Source: Bacillota bacterium | GTDB lineage: Bacteria; Bacillota_E; JAJZYS01; JAJYTV01 | Length of the DNA: 10,721 bases | Direction of reading: 5' to 3' | NCBI GenBank assembly: GCA_021845645.1 | Contig: JAJZVM010000142.1 | Span: forward strand, 1-10,721 | The notes under the pieces: generated by a model | What the model was told of the DNA's origin: nothing | Database searches by the model: none | What the model saw: the letters and a program-made list of their open reading frames with translations, nothing else | Made by a program: the position numbers and the translations under genes | Part shown: one piece after another, positions 1 to 6,279 of the stretch | Layout: each line of letters starts with the position of its first letter | Numbering within the stretch: the stretch's first letter is position 1

Positions 1-1
1 C

Positions 2-370
2 AAGGCGGGGCTAATCTCCGACCTGATGATCGTCGTGGCGACGATCGCCGCCGTCGCGGACTTCACAGCGCCTTCCTTCGAGATCACGTCGGTCTGGCGC
101 ATCCTGCTCTGGCCCATGGCGGTGGCGGCGGCGATCTGGGGCATGATCGGCATCATCGCGCTCAGTTTCGCCGTTGTGGCGAGCCTCGCGTCGCTGGAGG
201 TGGCGGGACAGCCGTACCTCGCTCCGCTCGTGCCGAGCGCCGCGAGCGACTTCCGCGACTCGGTCGTGCGCTTGCCCGTGCGCTCGCTCGGCCCGCCCAG
301 GCGCGACGACCACGGCTCGCTCCTGCGCGCGCTCGGCCTGAATTGGCTCGCCAGGATGATCGGGCGATGA
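2..370 (+). CDS. Spore germination protein, GerA family (3' part only)
   Basis: This is the C-terminal 122 residues of a GerA-family germinant-receptor A subunit; the 5' end lies before the window. Known family members (GerAA, GerKA, GerBA type) sit in the inner spore membrane and, with GerB and GerC partners, form nutrient-gated receptors. The sequence shows the characteristic last membrane segments: KAGLISDLMIVVATIAA, then ADFTAPSFEI, then a hydrophobic stretch starting WRILLWPMAVAAAIWGMIGI. The typical juxtamembrane end follows, with QPYLAPLVPS, then DFRDSVVRLPVRSLGPPR, the equivalent of the PxxxxDLKDTxIRxPxxxxxxRP tail of the family. A short basic cytoplasmic tail ends in ARMIGR. The stop codon (368-370) overlaps the ATG of the GerC-type gene as ATGA. 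Identification of the family is firm; the germinant specificity cannot be told. Confidence 0.88.
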   Translation, partial: KAGLISDLMIVVATIAAVADFTAPSFEITSVWRILLWPMAVAAAIWGMIGIIALSFAVVASLASLEVAGQPYLAPLVPSAASDFRDSVVRLPVRSLGPPRRDDHGSLLRALGLNWLARMIGR

Positions 371-1467
371 GAGCCGTCCGCCTGGGCGCCGCCGTGCTCC
401 TGCTGCTCACGCTCTCAGGCTGCGGCGGTGCGACAAACCCGATCGACGACCGCGCGCTCGTCCTCGGCGTCGCGGCCGACGCCGCAGGCAAACAAGGCAT
501 CAACTACACGATGGAAATCCCGAGCCCGCAGTCCCTGAGCGGCAGCTCCGGCGGCAACCAGTTCTACACCGTTTCGGCCGCATCGCACAGCTTCGACGCC
601 GCGATCAGCCACATGGAGAACAAGACGAGCCGCGACATCTACCTCGGCCAGATGCACGTGCTGATCATGGCGCTCGACCTGCCGTCAAACCTGCGCGACC
701 GCATGCTGGCCGAGGAGCAGCGCATCGGCGAGACGGACCATACCGAATGGCTCGTCCTCGCGGACGGCCAGGCCGCCCGGGTGCTGCAGCCCCCGCCCCT
801 GCAGGAGAGGCTTCCCGCCTTCTTCTACAGCACGCACTTCGACTGCCGAGGCTGCCAGGCGGTGGACTACGGCGTGCCGGCCTGGCGCGCGGAGGCGGAC
901 CTCGCCTCGCCCGGCGGCACGGCGGTGCTGCCGGTGGCGAGGGTGGAGGATGGCTCGATCGCCATCGACCGCGTCGCCGCCGTGCAGCCTGGCCAGCCGC
1001 CCCATGTCTTCGATCAGGCCGAGACGGTCGGCGTGATGACCTTGCGCGGCAAGCTCACCAAGGGCAGCTTCATATTCCCGACGCCCTTTGGCAATGCCGC
1101 TGTCCGCAGCATGCGGGCCAAGGTGTCGCGGCAGGTTGCGATCGGTCCGGGCGGGCGCCTGCACATCAGGGTCGACGTCCGCTATTCGGGGCTCGTCTCG
1201 CAGAGTCCCGACCGGGTCGTCCACCTGACGCGGGCCGCGCTGTCGGTGGTCGAGCGGTCGTGCGCCCAGGCCCTGACGCGGCGCCTGATGCTGGTCGTCC
1301 ACCATGCGCAAAAGGCGGGAGTGGACGCGTTCCAGTTCGCCCAGGCGCTCTATCTCAAGGACCCCGAGTCGTACCGCAGGCTTGGGGATTTCAGCCAGGC
1401 GCTGCGGCGCGCCGACATCGCGATCCGGGTAGAGGTGCACCTGCCAGAGCAGGGCATCGTGGTATGA
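367..1467 (+). CDS. Ger(x)C family spore germination lipoprotein
   Basis: This is a 366-residue GerC-type subunit of the germinant receptor, a lipoprotein expected on the outer face of the inner spore membrane. The N-terminus is a lipoprotein signal: basic MRAVR, a hydrophobic core, and lipobox L16-S17-G18 with lipidated C19. The family N-terminal pattern follows at once (IDDRALVLGVAAD, then YTMEIPSPQSLSG). The C-terminal third has the GerC arrangement: a predicted beta strand (LHIRVDVRYSG), a long helix (VERSCAQALTRRLMLVVHHAQ), GVDAFQFAQALYLKDPESYRRL, and a final strand (IAIRVEVHLPEQG). The start at 367 is preferred over an in-frame ATG at 343. It makes the ATGA overlap with the upstream gene, has AGGA at 353-356, and puts the signal peptide at the very N-terminus. 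One oddity is a CRGC pair (C160, C163) in the middle region. Length is normal for the family. Confidence 0.88.
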   Translation: MRAVRLGAAVLLLLTLSGCGGATNPIDDRALVLGVAADAAGKQGINYTMEIPSPQSLSGSSGGNQFYTVSAASHSFDAAISHMENKTSRDIYLGQMHVLIMALDLPSNLRDRMLAEEQRIGETDHTEWLVLADGQAARVLQPPPLQERLPAFFYSTHFDCRGCQAVDYGVPAWRAEADLASPGGTAVLPVARVEDGSIAIDRVAAVQPGQPPHVFDQAETVGVMTLRGKLTKGSFIFPTPFGNAAVRSMRAKVSRQVAIGPGGRLHIRVDVRYSGLVSQSPDRVVHLTRAALSVVERSCAQALTRRLMLVVHHAQKAGVDAFQFAQALYLKDPESYRRLGDFSQALRRADIAIRVEVHLPEQGIVV

Positions 1468-2558
1468 GCAGCGCCAGGAACAGCATCGGCGGCCTCGAGA
1501 CCGCGATGCTGACGGCGGCAGCCGTGTTCGCGTTAGGCGTCTTCATCGCCCCGCGCCTGCTGGTCGCGGATGCGGGCCGGGCCGCGGGCTTGGCGCTCGT
1601 CCTCGTCTCCTTGCTCGTGATCGCCTGGACCTGGGAGATGGCGAGGCGCGCGACGCGCGTCGAGGGCCGCAACCTGCCAAGGGCCCTGCTGCGCCGGGGG
1701 GGATGGGCGGGACGGGCCTGGCTCATCCTGCTCGCCTTCGTCGAGACGGCGTTGGCGGGCCAACTCCTGACCACGTACGCGGCGATGGCCGCCGCGATCG
1801 TCTTGCCGGGATCGTCCCGTCTCGAGATCGTCGTCCTGATCGCGGCCGCGGCCTACACGGCCGCCCGCCATCGCATCGAGGGCCTGGCACGCGCCGTCTT
1901 CGTCGCCTTCCTCGCCGCGGCGCTGATGGCCCTGCTCGCCTTCGCGCTCCTGCTCGCGCGCGGCGAGCAGCTCGCGACCGTCTGGCCGGGTCCGCACCTC
2001 GCAGCCGTGCCGATCCTGAACGGCGCGTTCGACGGCCTTTTGCTCTACGGCGGCAGCACCGCCATCGTCGCGTTCCTGCCCGCGCACAAGTCCAAGGGCG
2101 TTCCCGGCGTCGTCTCGGGCACCGTGCTCGCCTTCGTGCTGATTGCCGTCGCGTTTGCCGGCACCTTGGCCACAGGCGGCCCGAACTTCGTGCTGACGCA
2201 GGTCTGGCCCGTCGTGTCCGCCCTGCGCACGCTCGTCCTCGCGAGCTTCGTCCTGAACCGCTTCGGCCTGATCGTCGTCCTCGCGTGGAGCGCATTCGCG
2301 CTCACCTTTGCCGCGGTCCACATCTGGGTGGCGACCGAGTACACCTGCCTCGCGGCCGGCAGCGACAGGTGGCGCGGCCTGGTGGCCTTTGCCGCGGCAG
2401 CTCTCGCGGTGCTCGTGACGACGCGGCTGCCCAGCCTGGCCGCGTTCGAGGGTTTCGCGCGGGGCGTCGTCGTGCCGGCGGTGTTCGCGGTCTTCATCAT
2501 CTGGCTCGTGCTCGCGTTCGTCCTGACCTGGCGCAGGCCGCGGCAGGCCGAGTCATGA
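1464..2558 (+). CDS. GerAB/ArcD/ProY-type spore germination permease (GerB subunit)
   Basis: This is a 364-residue, almost wholly hydrophobic protein with about ten predicted membrane segments. That is the size and topology of GerB subunits, which belong to the APC transporter superfamily and bind the germinant. Recognisable parts are an N-terminal GGLETAMLTAAAVFALGVF segment (first helix with a small-residue break), a central LNGAFDGLLLYGGSTAIVAFLP stretch after a soluble WPGPHLAAVPI loop (family members have a similar break before the sixth helix), and a C-terminal double helix ending TWRRPRQAES. The family call rests on this topology and on its place between GerC and the rest of a ger operon; sequence motifs alone are diverged. 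ATG at 1464 overlaps the GerC stop as ATGA, with AGGG at 1451-1454 as a weak ribosome site. The gene order is A-C-B, one of several orders seen in ger operons. Confidence 0.85.
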   Translation: MSSARNSIGGLETAMLTAAAVFALGVFIAPRLLVADAGRAAGLALVLVSLLVIAWTWEMARRATRVEGRNLPRALLRRGGWAGRAWLILLAFVETALAGQLLTTYAAMAAAIVLPGSSRLEIVVLIAAAAYTAARHRIEGLARAVFVAFLAAALMALLAFALLLARGEQLATVWPGPHLAAVPILNGAFDGLLLYGGSTAIVAFLPAHKSKGVPGVVSGTVLAFVLIAVAFAGTLATGGPNFVLTQVWPVVSALRTLVLASFVLNRFGLIVVLAWSAFALTFAAVHIWVATEYTCLAAGSDRWRGLVAFAAAALAVLVTTRLPSLAAFEGFARGVVVPAVFAVFIIWLVLAFVLTWRRPRQAES

Positions 2559-3439
2559 CGCTTGGGCCCCTGGGGCGGCGGCGGCTGGGGAGCGGCGGGG
2601 GGCGTGGCGAGGTCCTCTGGTACCCTCCGCTCCCGGCGGAGGAGCTCGCGCGGGTCACGCCCTGCGAGCCCTCGGACGTCGCGGTGCTGAGCGGCGACAG
2701 CCGCGTCGAGGTGCGGGTGAGAGAGGGGCGCGTCGCCCTACGCGCGTTCGAGATCGGACGTGGCGGAGAGTCTTCGCCCGTCGCCATGCTGGCCAGGGCC
2801 GGCGACCTGACCATCGTTGCCCCCGAAAGTTCGGCGGTGGCCGCCGAACTGATCCGGGCCGAGGGCGAGGCCGAAAGCGCCGAGCAGGCCTTCTGGCTCG
2901 CCTGGGATCTCATCGTCGCGGGCTACCAGAGCGAGAGCGAGTCGACCGTCGCCGCGGCGGAGGAGGTGGCGCAGCGCGTGCTGGTCGGACCGCAGCGGGG
3001 CCTCGGCCACATCACCTACAGGGTGCGCCGACGCGCCTTCGCCCTGCGCCAGGCCGTGCAGCGCGCGCAGGTCATCTTCACGGTGCTGGCGGAGGAACTC
3101 CCGCAGGAGTGGGGTCCCGACGCCGCGCGGCGCTGCCGCGAGATCGGGCAGCGCATCCAGAGCGCACACCATGACATCGAGGCCGTGCGCGAGTCGCTCG
3201 GCGAAACGGTCGAGGCGTACACCTCGGTGCAGTCCAACGAGATGACGCACGTCATGCAGGTGATGACGATCGTGTCGCTGCTTTTCCTGCCGCCGACGCT
3301 GATCGCGTCGATCTACGGCATGAACTTCCGCATCCCGGAGTACGCCTGGCCGCAGGGCTACGCGTGGTCTCTCGGGCTCATGGTCGTGCTGACCGGCCTC
3401 ACCCTGCTTTGGGCGGCGCGCCGCAGGTGGCTGCGCTGA
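2555..3439 (+). CDS. CorA-type divalent metal cation channel/transporter, coupled to ger operon
   Basis: This is a 294-residue protein of the CorA (2-TM-GxN) superfamily, whose members are pentameric Mg2+/Co2+/Ni2+/Zn2+ channels. The C-terminus is diagnostic. A long helix ending SNEMTHVMQVMTIVSLLF runs into TM1 (about 235-253). Then come the signature Y254-GMN-F258 (GMN = 255-257), the periplasmic loop with PE at 261-262, TM2 (about 269-287) and a basic ARRRWLR end. The N-terminal soluble part (about 1-140) is a short, diverged alpha/beta domain with an acidic AELIRAEGEAESAEQAF stretch; the central part is helical (RVRRRAFALRQAVQRAQ and onward). It is somewhat shorter than typical CorA (about 315-350). 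ATG at 2555 overlaps the GerB stop as ATGA, so it is almost certainly co-translated with the receptor. The transported ion and the direction of flux are unknown. A role in ion movement during germination is inference. Confidence 0.87.
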   Translation: MTLGPLGRRRLGSGGGRGEVLWYPPLPAEELARVTPCEPSDVAVLSGDSRVEVRVREGRVALRAFEIGRGGESSPVAMLARAGDLTIVAPESSAVAAELIRAEGEAESAEQAFWLAWDLIVAGYQSESESTVAAAEEVAQRVLVGPQRGLGHITYRVRRRAFALRQAVQRAQVIFTVLAEELPQEWGPDAARRCREIGQRIQSAHHDIEAVRESLGETVEAYTSVQSNEMTHVMQVMTIVSLLFLPPTLIASIYGMNFRIPEYAWPQGYAWSLGLMVVLTGLTLLWAARRRWLR

Positions 3440-3443
3440 CGCC

Positions 3444-3473
3444 GCCGCCCTTGCGGCATCCCGCCCGGGGCGG
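3444..3473 (+). other. Two tandem GC-rich hairpins after the ger-corA stop
   Basis: The gap between the CorA-like gene and the FUSC gene contains two perfect inverted repeats: GCCGC-CCTT-GCGGC (3444-3457) and CCGCC-CGG-GGCGG (3461-3473). Neither is followed by a T run, so this is not a standard intrinsic terminator. They could pause or stabilise the 3' end of the upstream message, or arise by chance in such GC-rich DNA. The second hairpin reaches a possible GTG start at 3473 of the next gene, which is one reason to prefer a later start for that gene. Confidence 0.3.
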
Positions 3474-3523
3474 TGCGGCAGGCTAAGGACCGGGTGACGC
3501 CGTTGCAGCTGCAGGAGTTGATC

Positions 3524-4552
3524 GTGCGCGCCATTCCCCCGACCAAGGCGGCCATCGCGGCCGGTCTCTCCTGGTGGCTCGCCGTACTGAGCTTCGGCAG
3601 CCACCAGCCATACTTCGCGTCGCTGGCCGCGATCCTCTCGCTGCAGGTGACGGTCTACGAGACCCTGGCCTTCGGCGCGCAGCGCATCGTCGGCGTCGTG
3701 ATCGGCATCGCCCTGAGCCTCGCCCTCGTCCACTTCCTCCAGGCGAGCGCTGTGGCCGTCGCCATCCTCGTCTTCCTGGGCATGGCCGTCTCCAGCCTGC
3801 TCGGCTTCCGCGCCAGGGCGGCGTCGCAGGTCGGGGTGTCGGGCCTGCTCGTCCTCGCGCTCGGCGGCAAGCCCGAGTACGCGGCGGCGCGCCTGATGGA
3901 GACGGTGCTGGGGGCGCTCGTAGGCGTCCTGGTGCAGGCCCTGCTCTGGCCGCCCGATCCGACGCCGTCGGCGCTGAAGGCCGTGGCCGCGCTCGGCAGG
4001 GCGATCGCGAAGGAGCTGCGGGGTCTTGGCCGGGGGCGCGTCGCCGCGCAGGCGGGCAAGGCCCTGGTTCTGGCGCGCGAGGCCGCCGAGGCGCAGGCGG
4101 CCGTGTCCCTCGCCCGCCAAAGCCTGCGTCTCAATCCTTTGCGCAGGGGCCGTGCGGCGGACGCGCGCCGGCTCGAAATCGCGTTTTCCGCGCTCGAGCG
4201 CGTGGCGATCGAAGTGCGCGGCATGGCGCGCAGCCTGCGCGACGCGGACGCGGCGGATCTCGGGCGGTTCGCCGCCGTGCCGATCGACCTCGCGCAGGAG
4301 GCCGTCGCGGCGTTCGTCGGGCAGGTGGAGCACCCGGGCAGCGACAGTGCCCTGCGCCTGCGCAGAGCACTTCGCGAACTCGCTCGGGCGAACGGCGAGC
4401 TCCTGCCGCAGCTCGCGGGCATGGCGGAGAGCGGCGCCTTGCGAGAGGCGGGGGCGCTGATGTCGGACCTTGGCCGCATGGAGCAGGACATCGCCAAGGC
4501 GAGCCGCGCGCTCGAACATCGCCGCCCGCCGCGACCGGCACCGGCTGGCTGA
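3524..4552 (+). CDS. FUSC / aromatic acid exporter (ArAE) family membrane protein
   Basis: The protein has about 342 residues. The N-terminal half is membrane-bound with about five or six helices: PPTKAAIAAGLSWWLAVLSF, QPYFASLAAILSLQ, IVGVVIGIALSLALVHFL, VAVAILVFLGMAVSSLLGF, GVSGLLVLALGG and ETVLGALVGVLVQALLWPP. The C-terminal half is a long charged helical cytoplasmic region rich in Ala, Arg and Glu. This layout, and the conserved first-helix TKAAIAAGLS and WPP exit, fit the FUSC/ArAE_1 group (YqjA/YgaE-like in Bacillus), related to fusaric-acid and aromatic-acid exporters. The substrate is unknown. The start is uncertain: GTG 3524 has AGGAG at 3513-3517 with a 6-nt spacer and puts the first helix near the N-terminus. 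GTG 3494 (AAGGA only 4 nt upstream) and GTG 3473 are in-frame alternatives adding 10 or 17 residues. It lies 84 nt behind the CorA-like gene and may or may not share its transcript. Confidence 0.78.
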   Translation: MRAIPPTKAAIAAGLSWWLAVLSFGSHQPYFASLAAILSLQVTVYETLAFGAQRIVGVVIGIALSLALVHFLQASAVAVAILVFLGMAVSSLLGFRARAASQVGVSGLLVLALGGKPEYAAARLMETVLGALVGVLVQALLWPPDPTPSALKAVAALGRAIAKELRGLGRGRVAAQAGKALVLAREAAEAQAAVSLARQSLRLNPLRRGRAADARRLEIAFSALERVAIEVRGMARSLRDADAADLGRFAAVPIDLAQEAVAAFVGQVEHPGSDSALRLRRALRELARANGELLPQLAGMAESGALREAGALMSDLGRMEQDIAKASRALEHRRPPRPAPAG

Positions 4553-4635
4553 GGGTAGGCGTGCGGGGTGTCCTGCGGCCCGAATTCTTTTTGCCGCGGT
4601 AGAAGGAATCACGGCGGAGCCACGCGAAATGTTCG

Positions 4636-4649
4636 ACCGACCAGTCGGT
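4636..4649. promoter_or_regulatory. Perfect 14-bp palindromic operator, likely bound by the TetR regulator
   Basis: ACCGAC-CA-GTCGGT is a perfect 6-bp inverted repeat with a 2-nt centre, with further partial symmetry outside (CG before, TG after). It ends 18 nt before the GTG of the TetR gene and sits in the 115-nt gap that must hold the operon's promoter. ACCGACC/GGTCGGT-type palindromes are known operators of TetR-family regulators of fatty-acid degradation (for example PfmR of Thermus). The likely reading is autorepression plus control of the downstream acyl-CoA oxidation genes. No convincing -35/-10 pair could be picked out around it. Confidence 0.7.
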
Positions 4650-4651
4650 TG

Positions 4652-4660
4652 AAGGGGGGG
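4652..4660 (+). promoter_or_regulatory. Ribosome binding site supporting the GTG start of the TetR gene
   Basis: The G-rich run AAGGGGGGG lies 7 nt upstream of GTG 4668 and is the only Shine-Dalgarno-like sequence in front of this frame. It supports a GTG start that gives the expected TetR N-terminus, with the first helix beginning a few residues in. Confidence 0.5.
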
Positions 4661-4667
4661 TGGGGCG

Positions 4668-5240
4668 GTGGCGAGATCCGCCGAAATCCTCGGCGCGGCC
4701 GCGGACCTTTTCCACACGCATGGCTACCACGCGACGACGATGGACGACATTGCGCACGCCGTCGGGCTCAAGAAGGGCAGCCTCTACCACTACGTGACCG
4801 CGAAAGACGTGCTCCTGCGCACACTGGCGGAGGAGACCATCGCGGGCTACCTCGGGGACGGCGAGCGGATCGCCGGCGAGGGCGGCTCGGCGGCCGAGCG
4901 GCTCAGGCGCGTCATCGAGGCGCACGTGCAGCGGCTTTGCGCCGCACCCGAGCGTGTCACGGTGCTGGTGCGCGAGTCCCACTACGTGCCGGACGAACTG
5001 GCGGCGCAGGTGCGCGGCATGACGAGGCGCTACAACCGCCTCGTCGCGGACCTGATCGCCGAGGGCATCACGGCGGGCGAATTCGAGCCGCGGGACCCCG
5101 CGGTCGCCGCGCTGATGCTGCTCGGCGCGCTCAACTGGGCGCATCGCTGGTACCAGAGCGACGGCAGGCTGACGCCCGCGGAGATCGGGCGGCAGTTTGC
5201 GGCGACGTTTCTCGACGGGATGAGAAGGAGAGGCGAGTAG
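4668..5240 (+). CDS. TetR/AcrR family transcriptional regulator (acyl-CoA-metabolism type)
   Basis: This is a 190-residue TetR-family repressor. The N-terminal DNA-binding domain is canonical: helix 1 (ILGAAADLFHTHGY, residues 7-20), then the helix-turn-helix from T23 to about L50 with TTMDDIAHAVGLKKGSLYHY and KDVLL. The ligand domain resembles the TetR_C_33/KstR2-like C-terminal group, judged from RESHYVPDELAAQVRGMTRRYN and ALNWAHRWYQSDGRLTPAEI near the end. Members of this group often sense acyl-CoA thioesters. It is the first gene of the acyl-CoA dehydrogenase/ETF operon, and a perfect palindrome lies just upstream. The inferred role is repression of itself and the downstream genes until an acyl-CoA accumulates. 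The start is GTG with a G-rich ribosome site. The next gene starts 1 nt after the TAG stop. Confidence 0.9.
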   Translation: MARSAEILGAAADLFHTHGYHATTMDDIAHAVGLKKGSLYHYVTAKDVLLRTLAEETIAGYLGDGERIAGEGGSAAERLRRVIEAHVQRLCAAPERVTVLVRESHYVPDELAAQVRGMTRRYNRLVADLIAEGITAGEFEPRDPAVAALMLLGALNWAHRWYQSDGRLTPAEIGRQFAATFLDGMRRRGE

Positions 5241-5241
5241 C

Positions 5242-6279
5242 ATGTTCCGCTTTGACTGGGACGAAGACAGCCAGGCGGTCGCGGAGCTGGCGCGGGAGTT
5301 CGGACACGCGGCGGCGCCGGCCGAGCGCGAGGCGGCGGAGTCCGGCAAGATTCCGCAGGCGCTCAGGACGCAGGTGAGCGAACTCGGGCTGCTGGACCTG
5401 CACCGCAGCGCGGAGCAGGGTGGCCTGGGCCTGCCGGCCCTCTCGGTCGGGCACGCCGTGGCCAGCCTCGTGCAGGAGGCGCCGACGATCGGCACAGCGT
5501 TGCTGCTGCCGGAGGCGGCCGGCCTTTTCGGCCAGCCTGCAGGCACGGCGCTTGTCGACGGCGGTGAGGGTCATCTCGGCTACCGCCGCCCGCAGAGTCT
5601 GCGCCTCGCCGGCGGGCAGATCGCAGGGAGCGCCGGCTTCGTCGCCTTTGGTGAGAACGTCGCGTCCTTCCTCGCGATTGCGGCCACGGGCGACGGCGAC
5701 CGCTTCTGCCGCGTCGAAGGCGCAGGCATGGAACTGCAGCCGGTCACCGCGATGGGCCTCAGCCCGCTGCGGCTGTGCCGCGTGACGGCGCAGGCGGAGG
5801 CGGAGCCGCTCGGTCCCTGCGCGGGCCCCGAGCGCACGGCACTGTTCCTCTACACGGCCCCCTTCTTCCACGGCTACGGCCGGGCGGCGCTCGCCTATGC
5901 GCGGGACTACGCCGCGCAGCGCAAGGCTTTCGGCCGACTGATCGGCAGCTTCCAGGGCATCGCCTTCCCGCTGGCGGAGGTGGCGATGGAGAACGAGGCA
6001 GCCGAACTGCTCTGGCAGGAGGCGGCATGGCGCCACGCCGCCGGCGAGGACGCATTCAAGCTGGCCGCCCAGGCCCTGCGGGCCGCGAAGGACGCCGCGT
6101 TCCTCGCCGTCAACACCTGCGTCGGCACGCTGGGCGGCCACGGCTTCGTGGACGACCATCCCGCCGAGCGCTGGCTGCGGGATGTCGAGACGCTGTCGGC
6201 CCTGGCCGGAAACCGCACCGCGCTCGGCCAGGCCGCGCTCGCAAGCCAGACGCGAGAGGAGGCGCAGGGCATTGCCTGA
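5242..6279 (+). CDS. Acyl-CoA dehydrogenase-like protein lacking the catalytic Glu (putative partner subunit)
   Basis: This 345-residue protein is shorter than the usual 380 or so of the family. The N-terminal helical domain (DEDSQAVAELAREFG, then ELGLLDLHRSAEQGGLGLP) and the C-terminal helical domain are clearly of acyl-CoA dehydrogenase type. The C-terminal domain keeps R227-KAFG231 followed by SFQGIAFPLAEVAMENEAAELL, and LGGHGF (297-302) before HPAERWLRD. In known dehydrogenases these two motifs contact the FAD of the neighbouring subunit. The middle beta domain is degenerate, with no TEPxAGSD motif. At the place of the catalytic Glu (RDxxxxxxxEGT in MCAD-type enzymes) it reads RDVETLSALAGN, with A322 instead of Glu. 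No Glu is obvious at the alternative isovaleryl-CoA-dehydrogenase site either. It is therefore probably not active alone but a partner of the next gene's product. ATG 5242 is preceded by AAGGAG (5225-5230). Confidence 0.85.
   Translation: MFRFDWDEDSQAVAELAREFGHAAAPAEREAAESGKIPQALRTQVSELGLLDLHRSAEQGGLGLPALSVGHAVASLVQEAPTIGTALLLPEAAGLFGQPAGTALVDGGEGHLGYRRPQSLRLAGGQIAGSAGFVAFGENVASFLAIAATGDGDRFCRVEGAGMELQPVTAMGLSPLRLCRVTAQAEAEPLGPCAGPERTALFLYTAPFFHGYGRAALAYARDYAAQRKAFGRLIGSFQGIAFPLAEVAMENEAAELLWQEAAWRHAAGEDAFKLAAQALRAAKDAAFLAVNTCVGTLGGHGFVDDHPAERWLRDVETLSALAGNRTALGQAALASQTREEAQGIA
6257..6262 (+). promoter_or_regulatory. Shine-Dalgarno AGGAGG deciding a TTG start
   Basis: A consensus AGGAGG lies inside the 3' end of the first dehydrogenase gene. 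The 9-nt spacing to TTG 6272 identifies this rare codon as the start of the second dehydrogenase. The first in-frame ATG is far downstream and would cut off the N-terminal helix. Confidence 0.6.

Noticed and set aside
1209..1219. CGACC-G-GGTCG palindrome, considered as a second TetR operator
   Set aside because: It lies in the middle of the GerC coding sequence, differs in arm and spacing from the 4636-4649 site, and such short palindromes are expected by chance in GC-rich DNA.
747..1463. Upstream in-frame extension of the GerB-type gene (603-codon open frame)
   Set aside because: The extension overlaps the whole second half of the GerC gene and is Arg/Gly/Pro-rich. The real start is the ATGA at 1464.
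1703..2554. Upstream in-frame extension of the CorA-like gene
   Set aside because: It runs out of frame through the GerB gene with an Arg-rich shadow sequence. The ATGA at 2555 is the natural start.
4573..4599. A 7-bp stem with a 13-nt T-rich loop in the gap before the TetR gene, considered as a terminator
   Set aside because: The T run lies in the loop rather than after the stem, so it does not fit an intrinsic terminator on the + strand. It is weak evidence for anything.
4585..4632. Candidate -35/-10 elements upstream of the TetR gene (for example TTGCCG at 4591 or GAAATG at 4626)
   Set aside because: No pair had both acceptable hexamers and a 16-18 nt spacer; calling a promoter would be guesswork.
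2738..4717. A 659-codon open frame on the - strand opposite the CorA-like and FUSC genes
   Set aside because: It shows no recognisable domain and is Arg/His/Gln-rich. It spans two genes and an intergenic gap with a hairpin pair, so it is a shadow of GC-rich coding sequence.
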